Positions 34,665-45,722 of a DNA stretch of 64,000 bases are shown here, piece by piece. Numbering within the stretch: the stretch's first letter is position 1; each line of letters starts with the position of its first letter. The position numbers and the translations under genes were made by a program. A model generated the notes under the pieces. It saw only the letters and a list, made by a program, of their open reading frames with translations. It was not told the origin of the DNA and did no database searches. The DNA is from Euptelea pleiosperma (taxonomy: Eukaryota > Streptophyta > Magnoliopsida > Ranunculales > Eupteleaceae), in contig CM068541.1 in the NCBI GenBank assembly GCA_035048495.1, positions 17,615,929 to 17,679,928 of the forward strand, written 5' to 3'.

Positions 34665-35512
34665 TTAGTCGAAAGGTCCACTAGGGATGAGACGAACATC
34701 CACATAAGCAAATAATGACGATGTGGCACACTTCTTTATCTTGGTTAGTTCCACCTACTTCGAACTTCCAATTAGAAAAGGCAAAGGTATCTATTGTATC
34801 TAAGAAATGCAAGAAGTCAACTAAGGCACCTATTGGCCATGTGGCCGAGTATCTAGAATATTTTTTTTATGAGGATCGCTTTCATTGTGGTGTTGTGGGT
34901 AGCAAAAAAAAATGCATCAAATGGGTTGATATTCCTGGCCCAACCCTCATGGACCTTCTCATTGAAAATTAGCCTGATTGGTGATTTCTTGACACTACGG
35001 ATCGAGCGCCTTTCATTGGGTAATTTCTATAGATAAATTTGAGCATTTCATTTGGGTACTCAGATTCAATGGCTAGAAATCACCAATCATACTGATTTTG
35101 GTCGTGTAAGTCCACAAAGGGGTGGGCCAAACATTGAGGGTCACCGCGCTTGGAACAGTATGCCACTTGGTGCATTTTTAAGTGGACCCCACCTGTCCTG
35201 AATGTAGGGTTCTTTACCATCACAAGCAAACTCATGGATGTTTGGCCCAGTCGTTTGGTGGATTTACACACCAAAAATCAGCCTGCTGGTAGGTGAATTT
35301 TAGCCATGGGATTTGAGTACCAGAGAGAAGAGCAGCGATGTGTTACCTAACTCACTGTTGGTTGGTTGAAATCATTCTATCAAACTGATTTTGGGTACTA
35401 AAAAGGATTACCGAATATTTCTCCAAAACATGATAATATATAGCAAAAATTATTTAATGTTTTTACTGTTGACTGTTGCTGAACTTAATATTTAAAAAGG
35501 ATAGGGTTTTTT
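34665..35512. other. Degenerate foldback-MITE material
   Basis: Several copies of aatcaccaatca / ctgattttggt and wording like gggtgggccaaacat, as in neighbouring foldback elements, but no clear ends. The 85-codon frame at 34715 has no recognisable domain. Confidence 0.45.
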
Positions 35513-36236
35513 TGGCTTTACCCCCTTACTTTATTGATGTAATTTGCATCTCACCCTTTGACCATGGTCAACGTCATTGACCATAGACAACCATTAACGG
35601 TCTCCGGATAGACATCCTAATATTTTTAACTGACTATAAATTGCATCAATAAAGTAAGGGGGACAAACAAAAAATCATTTTTTTTAGGATTTTTTTTTTA
35701 AAGGATTATGAGCTCTTTCTTCATTTACTTTTGGCCCATCTGTACGGATGTTGGGCCCATCGCTAGGTGGAGATACTTACCAAATATCGGCAAAACATTG
35801 GATCTTTGTACACCAAATAATGCTCAAATGCTACGGATAAAATCAACCAGGAAAATGACTCTAATCCAATGTTTAAAAATTAACAATCAGATTAATATTT
35901 GGTCTGTAGGTCCACCTATGGTTGGGCCAAAAGTAAATGAAGAAAGGTTTTGAGCTCACAATCCTAAAAAAAAAAAATTCCTAAAAAAAGAAGAATTTTT
36001 TGCTTGTCCCCCTTTCTTAATGCAATTTGTATCGCACCCAAAGTTTTTGAAATATTTACATCTTACCCAAGGTCATTATAGTCATTTAAAAAAATATTGG
36101 GATGTCCATCCGGAGACCGTTAATAGTCGGTCAACAACGTTGACCATGGTCAAAGAGTGAGACAGAGATATTTTAAAAACATTGGGTGAGATGCAAATTG
36201 CATCAATAAAGTAAGGGGGTAAAGCAAAAAAGCCAA
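35513..36236. mobile_element. Long foldback element, copy 2, arms of about 350 bp
   Basis: The left arm (gctttacccccttactttat, gatgtaatttgcatctc, ttgaccatggtcaacgt) is the complement of the right arm ending agtaagggggtaaagc, and the central segments (tcatttacttttggcc and its complement near 35925) also pair. The element is close to a full palindrome. Superfamily uncertain; I see no clear target duplication. Confidence 0.65.
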
Positions 36237-36411
36237 AAAAAGAATATTGATGTGGTCCCCACTCAACATATATAAGCCATAAGGAGTCGATGTTGGTAGC
36301 AATGTCAATTTTTTCTCTCTTCGAGGTAGCATCCGAGGAGATTGAGTCCATGTAGCAAGTTTCAACCAATTTCAAACAACCACCCTCAGTTGGAGACGAA
36401 AGATCCACTAG

Positions 36412-36571
36412 TATAAAATGGAGAAAGCAAGTGGGATATTTTGAACTTTAGACAAGAGAGAGAAGAGATGCTGGTTTGAGAAACAGGCTCCGCATGCAAG
36501 AGTTCTTTTCTGACTTGTTTGTGTCCGGAAGCTGAAAAGAGATAATTAGTCCTTTAGAAATTTCATTCCAG
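36412..36571 (+). promoter_or_regulatory. DUF247 gene 2 TATA box and non-coding exon 1
   Basis: TATAAAA at 36412-36418 precedes an exon 1 block (start about 36445) that ends in cattccag at 36571, followed by the donor gtaagcttcat. The exon has no long frame; a three-codon upstream frame starts at atgctggtttga near 36468. The intron runs 36572-37802, ends tttcttgtag, and holds the MITE at 36672-37045. Confidence 0.65.
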
Positions 36572-36671
36572 GTAAGCTTCATAGCTCAATCTTTTGCATG
36601 TATCAGCACCCATCATGAACCGCGATCCGAACTATCCAATCAATCATTTCTTTTTCTTTTATATCTTTCTA

Positions 36672-37045
36672 GGGTCGGGGGCTCCATTGACAGATTTAAA
36701 ATAACAGGGGCACAATATAAGCCACGTGGCACACTGTTACAGGACTCTTACCGTACGGATGCTTGTCCTATCCAATGGTGGACCTACAAACCAAAAATCA
36801 GCCTGATTAGTGATTTATAGGCTTTGGATTGGACTTATTTTCATGGGATGATCTCAACTGTGGGAATTTGAGCAGTATTTGAGGTACAAAGATGCAACAC
36901 TTATAAATCACTAATCAGGCTAATTTTTTGTTTGTAGGTCAACTATGGGATAGGACAAGCATCCGTACGGTCAGAGTCCTATAACAGTGTGTCCTGTCTT
37001 ATATTGTGCCCCTGTCATTTTAGATCTGTTAACGGAGCCCGACCC
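36672..37045. mobile_element. Foldback Mutator-like MITE in intron 1 of DUF247 gene 2
   Basis: Ends GGGTCGGGGGCTCC and (complement) GGGTCGGGCTCC. Perfect 9-bp flanks atctttcta at 36663-36671 and 37046-37054. Just downstream (about 37069-37110) is a single minus-strand Helitron 3' end (actagtgggtggcccgtgc). Confidence 0.88.
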
Positions 37046-37881
37046 ATCTTTCTATTGTATATATAACTAGTGGGTGGCCCGTGCGACCATAGCACTCTCC
37101 CACATATTTCGTGTCGACTTGGCAAACAAACTCAGTCGATTCAACTCAAAACTCAATGATTTTTTTTTTAATTTCTAATTTTTTTTAGTATTTGTCTATA
37201 TTTTATGATTTTTCAAAATTTTGTAATAAATATTATTTTTATATATTGAAATATTAAATAATTAATTTAATGACTCGCCGAGTCGATTCCCGAGTCATGA
37301 TTGTGACTCGACCCAATGGACTTCCAAGTCGAGTCCGAGGTCCGAGTTTGAAAACATTGAATATGAGTCATGTGGCACATTCTTAGAGATTGTTGACCGT
37401 ATGGATGTTTAGCCCATCTAGATGGACCTACAGACCAAAAATTAGCCTGATTAGTAATTTCTAAGTATTAATTGGATTGGAGTCATTTTCATGGGTTGAT
37501 TTTTAACACTGGAATTTGAGAATCATTTTGGATACAAAGATCCAAAGGTTTGAAATGGCTAATCAGACTGATTTTTAGTAGGTCCACCTAGGGATGGGCC
37601 AAATATCCATACGGTCCAGGGTTCAAAGCTGAACTCTTGACCTGGCTAAGCTTTCTCTTCCCAACACATGGTACAAATTGTTCAACCTGGCAGGCTAGCC
37701 GAGTGTTCAAATAGTTTTAGATGTCTGCTTGCTACAACCTAGCTAAGTGGATGTCATAGCCTTCAAGAATAACATAAGTACTTTTGATGTATTTTCTTGT
37801 AGGGTATTTTATCTTCTCGTGATTGATTTTTGTAAGTTTGTGGAGAAGTTGAGGTTGAAAGAGAAGCAGGGCTTGAATTTA

Positions 37882-39168
37882 ATGGCAGAAAATGTATCAC
37901 TGCCCAAAAATCAACGAGAGCAAGATCATGCTTCCATTGAAAGTAGAGAGCTAGACAACGATTTGGTTTCATCCATGAATAAAAAAATCAAGACTACCTC
38001 AAGGTTAACCTGTAAGTGTTGTATTTATAAAGTTCCACACAAACTTCGTGCAGTAAATAAAAAGGCTTATGTGCCCGATATAGTCTCAATTGGTCCTTAT
38101 CATCATGGTAGAAAACATCTAAGAGCTATGGAAGAGCAGAAGTGGCACTATGTAAAGTCCTTCCTATCTCGAAATTCATTGAGCTTAAAGGATTATGTGA
38201 ATGCCGTCAAGGATTTGGAAGAAAGAGCTCGTAACTGCTATGCAGAAACCATCAAACTTAGTAGCAATGAATTTGTACAAATGATGATAGTCGATGGTTG
38301 CTTCATAATCGAACTCTTTTCCAGGTTTGTGGTGGAGGAAATGAGAGACAAAGATGATCCGATATTCAGTAAAGTTTGGATGTTCACTCATGTAAAGCGC
38401 GACCTAATATTACTGGAAAACCAAGTTCCCTTGTTTGTTCTTGAGTCTTTAGTCAGCCTCGGGAACCAAATTTCTTTCATCTTCCTCAGTAATATTATTG
38501 CATTCTCTTTCGTTGATTTTCTGACGCCAAAATTTCCAAATATTAAAAATCTTAACCTCAAAGGCAAACATATACTTGACTTGGTACGAAATTGCCTCCT
38601 TCCAACTGAAAATACAAACTTAAAGTTCAATAAACCAGGTATACAAGTACCTTGTGCAATGGAGCTACGACAGGCTGGAATCAAGTTCAAGGAAGGGTTG
38701 CCCAGTTATCCTCTGGACATAAAGTTCAATAATGGGGTAATCGAGCTGCTACACTTGCGTATTACAGATTCGACAGATTCTTTGCTTCGAAATCTCATCG
38801 CCTTCGAGCAATTACACAGTGGTTGTACTAATCACCTTACATCTTATGCTTTTCTCATGGATAACCTCATTAACAGCTCAAAGGACGTGGAAGTTCTCCG
38901 TGATTCTGGAATATTGGATAATTGGTTGGGCAAGGAAGAAGATATATCTCGGCTCTTTAACGAACTTGGCTCTGAGCTTACCCTAACTAACTTCTCTTAC
39001 TCTGAGCTTTGCAAGCAAGTGAATACATATTATGGAACCAAGTGGCACAAGTGGCAGGCGACTTTGACGCGTGATTATTTCAACAGCCCATGGACGGTCA
39101 TTTCATTTGTTGCTGCCGTTCTGCTCCTCATTTGTACCTTTATACAAACTGGGAATTCTCTACGTTAA
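37882..39168 (+). CDS. DUF247 / UPF0481 family membrane protein, gene 2
   Basis: 428 residues. I start at the ATG at 37882, not the upstream in-frame ATG at 37747, because the splice acceptor at 37801-37802 lies between them and gene 3 starts at the equivalent place. DUF247 spans about residues 45-420: VSIGPYHHG (68-76), MMIVDGCFIIELF (134-146), LLENQVPLFVL (177-187), PCAMELRQAGIKF (267-279), and one C-terminal membrane segment (about 403-422) before a short tail. Family proteins are plant-specific, of mostly unknown biochemistry, with one C-terminal anchor; in grasses some act as male determinants of self-incompatibility at S and Z. Residues 188-220 differ strongly from gene 3. The frame is intact, so it is probably functional. 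Its role here is unknown. Confidence 0.92.
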   Translation: MAENVSLPKNQREQDHASIESRELDNDLVSSMNKKIKTTSRLTCKCCIYKVPHKLRAVNKKAYVPDIVSIGPYHHGRKHLRAMEEQKWHYVKSFLSRNSLSLKDYVNAVKDLEERARNCYAETIKLSSNEFVQMMIVDGCFIIELFSRFVVEEMRDKDDPIFSKVWMFTHVKRDLILLENQVPLFVLESLVSLGNQISFIFLSNIIAFSFVDFLTPKFPNIKNLNLKGKHILDLVRNCLLPTENTNLKFNKPGIQVPCAMELRQAGIKFKEGLPSYPLDIKFNNGVIELLHLRITDSTDSLLRNLIAFEQLHSGCTNHLTSYAFLMDNLINSSKDVEVLRDSGILDNWLGKEEDISRLFNELGSELTLTNFSYSELCKQVNTYYGTKWHKWQATLTRDYFNSPWTVISFVAAVLLLICTFIQTGNSLR

Positions 39169-39587
39169 TACTCCCATAATCATTCCTATGTCTCTATTAT
39201 TAGCTGTAAGATACGTTTGATTAGCCTTTTATTTAATCTTTGTTTTGGATTTTAAGAGGCTAGTTAGTTCAGATTTACCATATTGGTGTGTAATTGTGAT
39301 TTAGGATTCCCATTGGGATGATGTATGTTTTTTTTTTTTTTTTAACTTTCAAAAATATATGTGGCTGTTTTATGAGTTCTCTAATTTATTTATCACATGA
39401 AATTATTTATGGATATAAGTAATTATATTTTTTTGATTTTTAAATATAATGCAAAAATAATCGAGGTTTAGAGAGCATATAACAGGGACGAAACCCTATC
39501 ATTATTCCAATTAATAGTTTTAGTGGTGATTTATTTTTCTTGTATTTTAATTTACCAGTTTTCCAATATGATATATATATATATATA
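39169..39587. other. 3' flank of DUF247 gene 2
   Basis: Shares gatttaggattcccattgg, gatgatgtatg and tatgagtt(c/t)tct with the flanks of genes 1 and 3, so the copied unit extends at least 250 bp past the stop. Confidence 0.6.
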
Positions 39588-39945
39588 GGGTCAGGATCGG
39601 GGACAACAATTCATACAATGTTTTTGATAACAAAAATTGGCGCGGGCCAATTTATAAATTAGAAGTATTAGATTGGGATGATTTTTGGCAAAGATGGTCT
39701 CTATGGTGAGGAGATCATCCCTCATAAAAATTCAAATCATTCTGATATTCGTAGACTGGTTTACAAGTTGAAGAATTATGGACCGTTTATTTTTATCCTT
39801 AACTTGAAAACCACATTTGATGGGGTTAGAAATTTCGGAATAGGCTGATTTTTTGTAAGGTAGATCTATATGGTGAGGAGATCACCCTCACCCAAAATCA
39901 ACCATTGATTCATCTTCCATGTGGGTCCGCCAAAATTGTTGTCAA
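39588..39945. mobile_element. Mutator-like MITE, third copy, decayed
   Basis: Starts GGGTCAGGATCGGGG and follows the body of 9643-10469 (gatggtctctatggtgagga, agactggtttacaagtt). The right end (aattgttgtcaataac) is weakly inverted to the left; target duplication not identified. Confidence 0.55.
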
Positions 39946-42561
39946 TAACATATTAAATAATGAAGTGTTATTAACGTATTATTAAAAATTTATAACAGTC
40001 CCAAGTTAATGGCTTGGGCCCGTAGATCAATTGGTTGACAACATGTGTTGCAACTGCAAGTTCACTTGGCAAGGATGGTCTCTATGATTGACAACATGTG
40101 TTGCAACAAGCCCGACCCGACTGACCAAAATACCACCCTGACATATGACAATATATGTGGGCCCCACATATCCCGAATGTAGGACTCTTTACCATCGCAA
40201 GCACAAGACTTAATTCCACTGACCTCATCGATGTTTGGCCTACTCCTTGGTGGATTTACACACCAAAAATCAGCCTGGTTGTGAATTTTATGCATGGAAT
40301 TTGAGTACCCTAGAGTGCTATATGAATTTTTGAGAAGGGGAAGCATCAAACATCTCAACATAAAAAAATTCTCTCATTATTGTTTTGGGGTATAATGTTA
40401 CATCACATAATTTACTTTCCGATTTAATGCACTTTTGCATTGGGGCATATTGGAGGTGTAAATTAAGCACTTTTAAGTGAATATTTTGCCCTTAAAAGAA
40501 AGTTGATTTTTTTGGTAATCTAAAAGAAAACTTTTATGTTCTTGAATATTGAACGATTCTCATTAATAAATAAATCATTCTTTTAGAAGAGAGTAAATTC
40601 TTTAATGTCGTGTCCAAACTGTCGATAGAAAAAATACAATTGCATAACGGAAGATTCAATCTTTTATGCTCAAAAGAAGAAAGGGATTATTGGTCAAAAT
40701 TTCAATTAACTTTACTTAGTGTCATCCGTCAAATTTACCGTCCTTGTTTGAATCATTAACATGGCCATCTATTGTGAATAATCAGAATCATAATCCATGA
40801 TATCAAAACCATAACCCATGATATCTTCTACAAATCAAGCTATATGGACCCCTTTGAATATACATAGAATATCAATTAACCTGTTCCACTAATCTTCCAA
40901 AAATTAAACTGAGTTAAACAATTTATGTTCAACTCAAAAACTCGTTCAAATAAAATAAGCCATCCTCTATCCAAGTAAATAATGCTTATAAAAAAATATC
41001 TTTTTGTGGCTAGTTTATAAAAAGAAATAAGTGTAAAGAGATAGAAATAAATGAAGATATTTAGAGAGATTTTAGAAATATTGAAGAAATAACTTTGTCG
41101 AGGAAAAACAAAAAAATGAAACGTTTTTTAGTGGATAATCATTTTTGGAAAAGAAGAGACATTTTTGTAAATATAAATTCTTAGCATTGAATATTGAATA
41201 ATTATTCCCATTATGATAACCTAATTTTTCAAATAATCGATCATTCCCATTATGATGGCTTAATTTTCTTCTAAATAATTACTGACACATAATTTTGTTT
41301 TCCACGTGCGCCATATAACAGAGTAATTTTAGCCATTAGATATGAGTAGTTCGAAGCTGGAATATCTTTCCAAACAATCATAAAATACCCCATACCACTG
41401 GATAAATTTTAAAATGTGTAATTGGTCCGCTGATCATGGAAACGTATTAATGAAATAAAAAAGTGAAAAAAAAATTAAAATTAAAATTAAAGGAGACAAA
41501 ACAAAAAAATTAACCAAACAACATGGTTTTACATACCAAAAAAAAATCCAAAACAAATAACCAAATAAAAACAAAAATATGGTCATTGTTAGCTAATAAA
41601 AAATGAAAAAACAAATGCGTTGAGAAAAAAAAAAAAGCCAACAGGAAAAAAATGGCATGAATGAAAAAATATACTTGATTTAAAATATTATGATTGATAA
41701 TATATGTCATGTTTTTCCAATCCAAAACTGACAAACAGATACACGGTCATATAAAGCACGTCATTATAGGTTATCCCCGCATTTGCTAGCAAACCCGTAT
41801 GATCATTCAATCGATTTCGATTTGAGCAGATGAATAGAAACCTAGAGCCATGAAAAAATCATTTTCAACCATGGAGATGAACTTGAGAACCTGTATGATC
41901 ATTGAATCGATTCTGATTTGAGCAGATGAGTAGAAACCTAGAGCAATAAAAAATCGTCTTCAACCATTGAGATGGACTTGAGAACAGTTGATATAATCAC
42001 AACGATCTGGCAAACTATCGTCTAATCACAAAATAAAATATAAAAAATAAAAAAACTAAACCCGAATCAGTCACAAAAGAAGAACTTTCAATAACTAAAA
42101 TATTTAAATTAAATTTCTGATAAAAATCAATAGAGATACATTTTAGGAAAAAGATGAGAAGTTGAGAGAAATAGTTATATTTAGAAACTAATAGTTATTA
42201 GAGAGAATGAGAGAAAAAGAGATTTAATAAATAAGTAAGAGATTTTGGAAGAGAGAATATTTAATTAAAGAAAACGTTTCGGAAGATGAAATGTTTAAAT
42301 AAAGAAGATTCCAATTGGAGTTGTAGGGAGAGGTTATGAAGAATAAATGAGGAGTAATTTTAGGAGTTGCGGAGAAGGGAGAAAGGCAGAAATAGTTATA
42401 GTTAATTAAATGAAAAATGTTTTACTTGGAAAGTTAGGGAGTTTGAGAGGTTGTAGGATAATATAGAGATTTTAAATAGACATAATCTTAATGTGGAAGG
42501 CATTTTTAGAAAATATAGAAAAGCTAGAGAGAGCGCCACCTCAGCAGGCTCGAGCTTTAGT
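39946..42561. other. AT-rich non-coding stretch with a putative Helitron end
   Basis: MITE fragments at about 40040-40330, then AT-rich sequence. About 41798-41985 is a two-copy tandem repeat. At 42549-42561 gctttagtataga is the complement of TCTATACTAAAGC, a common Helitron 5' end, with gcgccacctcagcaggc nearby; the 3' end may be near 41770 but is degenerate. No gene recognised. Confidence 0.4.
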
Positions 42562-42951
42562 ATAGATAACTAGTGTTTGTGCTCGTTCTAAGCACGGGTA
42601 TTCGATTTCCTAAAAAAATCTTCTAAAAATTACATCTGTACTCAAGATGTTATATACCACTGAATTTTTTTATAAAATAATTTAGAGTTATTTGATCGGG
42701 TCATTATCCGAAGGCAAATAACTGGATAACGGCATTATTAGAGGTTTGGAGATTTACCAAATTTATGAGCGTTTTAATGGCTGATTTAACTTTTCTTATA
42801 CCATGGTTAAAAGTTCAAGATTTAATTGTTCATTAGCATGTTTTGTTGTTGGACCATTTGGCGAAGTTTAGATACATGAATGTCAGTTTGGGTGTGTATG
42901 TTGTTGTGATTATTATTAGTTCCTCTAAATATCTAAGAATATTTTCATCAG

Positions 42952-45722
42952 GCCGTGAGGGCAAAGAAGGACATAGGTGATGTATATGCTTTAAAGATTA
43001 TGGACAAAATTTTTTATCACCAATGAAAATAAAACATCATATGTAAAGTTAAAACATATTGTACTTGATCAATTGGATGATCCCAGCATTATTTACATTT
43101 CAACACACCTATTCACTATGTAGGTATTTTTGGTTATAGCCATCATCAGTATTTTCATGTTCTCATGATTTAGTTTCACATAGAAGCCTAGCTTTTGTAA
43201 TTTGTTTGGTTGCCTTTTTTGCCCATGTGGGTGCATTTTCTGACATGACCTGTTGATTATACCTGTTACCCAATTTATTTGTATGGATGCAGAAAGGTCG
43301 TATGTCAAAGTGAAAGTAGGTTTTTTCCGCGTCGTTGGTTACGGAAACCCTAATTCCAACAAAATTTGTAAATTGATCCGATTTTAATCCTGCAAAAGTA
43401 AGAGTTGTACAAGGCTTCGTGTTGGATGTCGATCCGCACTCGGGATTAGTCGGGTTAGCGCAAATTTGAATATAAAATGATGGAATTTTTGCTAAAAATT
43501 CATGGAGGGATGAAAATGATGTATTTGGATTAAAAACAAGATTTCTTGATTTTAGAGAGAGAAATTATCATAATCTGCCAACAAAATACTAATGAAGGAA
43601 ATCAAACCACAACCGATGAAAGTAATTCATCATAAAAAAAAAATCCATAGTTCTTACAATGCTTCAAAACAAAAATAAAATAAAGTAAACTAATCTAAAC
43701 TAAAAAGCAACTTAAAGAGAATGATATCTAGAGAAGGCTAGAGAGATGAGAGTTGACCTAGAGATAGAGATTAGACCAGCATACTACTTAGCAAAGGGGT
43801 GCACCCATGTGATGTGATATAGGTTGGTACGTGGTATTTGCCACCCAAACTAAAGAAGAACCAGCATGGGTACCGGATAATGGAGAGGAATAGTAGCGCT
43901 TGAGGGCACTTCCCTGTGCTTGAAGATCGTGATGATCGGATCAACCAAACAAGGGAGTTGCAGTTCGGTGGCTTGCTGGTTCGTGCACGTGGAGGAGCAG
44001 GCGTATGATGAGATGCAGCAGGTTGGGGTGGGGGCACCGGCTAGTTCGGTTGCTGCTTGTTGCTCTTGGCAGCAAGCTTTGAAGCTTGAAGGGAGAATGT
44101 TGCAGGTGGGAATAGTGGAGGATTAGGCGGTGCAAAATGGCAACATGATGAGAACAAGAGGGAGATGGCATGCAGTGAGGGGCGATCCCTCTCCTCTCAT
44201 TCTTCTCCTCCTTCTCTTCTTTTTTTTTTTTTTTTTCTTTGTTGATGAGAGACGACTTGGGGAAAAAAAAGAGAGAGAGAGAATGAAGGGGGCAGTGGTG
44301 TGCAGCGGCTAGTGGTGCGTTGAATGGATGCTGATGGTGAGGTAATGGAGTAGAGGTGGAAGGCAAACGGCCTGCAACCGAGTTGCAATTGCAAGGGTTT
44401 AGGTTAGGAAATAGGGAGCTGGTTGCTTGTTTGTGAATAGTATAGTAGGTGGAGACAAGGATTGGTGCTGGCCGGAGTTGCAGGCTGCAACTCCGGTGAT
44501 AACGTGAAGAAGATGATGAAGAAGGAGAAGGAAAAAGAAGAAAAAGATGGGCCAAAGAAGAAGAGAAACGTGGGGAAGGGTTTTTGGGGAAGGATTGAAG
44601 GGATTAGGGTTCGAACGAACCCCTCTCCTTCTCCTTTTAAAGCTCCCTATTTCCTTTAATGGAAATATGGTATTTTTCAAAAATAAAAAAATAATTTTTT
44701 TTTTTTTTAAGTAAAACTCTACTTTTCTTTGGGGAATTCCCCCATCTAGTGGACCCCCGATTTTTTTAAAATTTAATTGAAATTCACGGGGTCCACTAAC
44801 TGGTCGGACAGTAGGTCGATGATGATGGGCCCGGCTACTGGCCCACATAGAATGATGATGTCCATTGTCTCACAAGATGATGTGACAGACAATCTGATGG
44901 CGATCGGATAGATGGTGACTTGATTGGGACCCAGATTGGTAGATCGACGGATCTGGAGAGATCCAACGGTCCGGTGGAAGATCCAACGGTCCGATTGAAG
45001 ATCCAACGGTCAGAAAGCTAAGGTAGATGAGACAGAGCCAATGGGCAGGAGTTCTGGGATTAGATCAGTAGATTCGAGGACCGAGAGATGAAGAGAGAGA
45101 GAATAAGGAGAGATGAGAGAGAAAATATCAGAAAATGGAGATAAAAGTATTGACAGAGAGTCTGGAACCCTGGTCTTCACTGTGACCATCCTCACGCTTC
45201 TCCAATAGAGTAGACTATCATTCTGCTAACTCATGTGGCTTTAAATGCTTTGGTCCGTCTCTTGGTCATTGGCTCTCCTACTCTCTTTGTTCTTTGGGCC
45301 GACTTTTTGGTCCTCTTATTCAGCCCATATTTGGCACATATCTTCTAGTCATAGCATGTGGGCTCTTTAAGCTTTGATAATGGGCTTTCCTGATCGATGT
45401 GGGCTTGCAAGTCTCGAGAATTGTCCCATCAGGGTTTCCTACGACAGAAGAAGCGCGTCATGAGACTTTATCAGAACGACTCAATGTCTAGACTTCCAAA
45501 AATGTGTTTAATGCATGCAAATATACCATTTCGTCCAGAAAAGTGTGTTCTACGCAACAAAAAAGACTCTTACGTAGAAAAGTAGATAAATAGAGCATTT
45601 TAACGTAGGAGAGTGTGAAAACGCTTAGAAGCTAACAGTGAAAAATACGCACTTTTAAGCGAATATCACAAAGGTTTAAGCATATTTCTATGCAGCAGAA
45701 GAAGTTAATGCTCTTGAACAAA
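42952..45722 (+). pseudogene. PDK1-like protein kinase gene relic, split by a solo LTR
   Basis: After attttcatcag, the segment from 42952 reads [19 protein letters not shown], matching the beta-2/beta-3 region of plant 3-phosphoinositide-dependent kinase 1, with the catalytic Lys in ALKIMDK. A shift follows, then [10 protein letters not shown] and [12 protein letters not shown] in a second frame, then FTFQHTYSL in a third, to about 43123. After an intron ending ggatgcag, a second exon starts at 43293 (KGRMSK). A family A solo LTR interrupts it at 43311, and it resumes at 45674 as AYFYAAEEVNALEQ (family KGRLSEDEA-FYAAEVV-ALE). Frameshifts, a stop and missing subdomains make it non-functional; kept introns mean a DNA copy. 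No intact parent gene is in the window. Confidence 0.85.
43311..45668 (-). mobile_element. Solo LTR of family A inside the kinase relic
   Basis: Minus strand starts TGATATTCGC and ends CCTACTTTCA; 2358 bp. Flanks caaag at 43306-43310 and 45669-45673 are identical, and removing the LTR plus one flank restores the kinase exon. Carries the conserved hairpin (44472-44496). The 204- and 149-codon frames inside are shared repeat tracts, not genes. Confidence 0.92.

Noticed and set aside
37747..37881. 45-codon N-terminal extension of DUF247 gene 2
   Set aside because: The splice acceptor at 37801-37802 falls inside it and the gene 3 start aligns with the ATG at 37882.
43941..44555. 204-codon minus-strand frame
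   Set aside because: Same LTR region in the inverted solo copy; composition-driven, with no recognisable domain.
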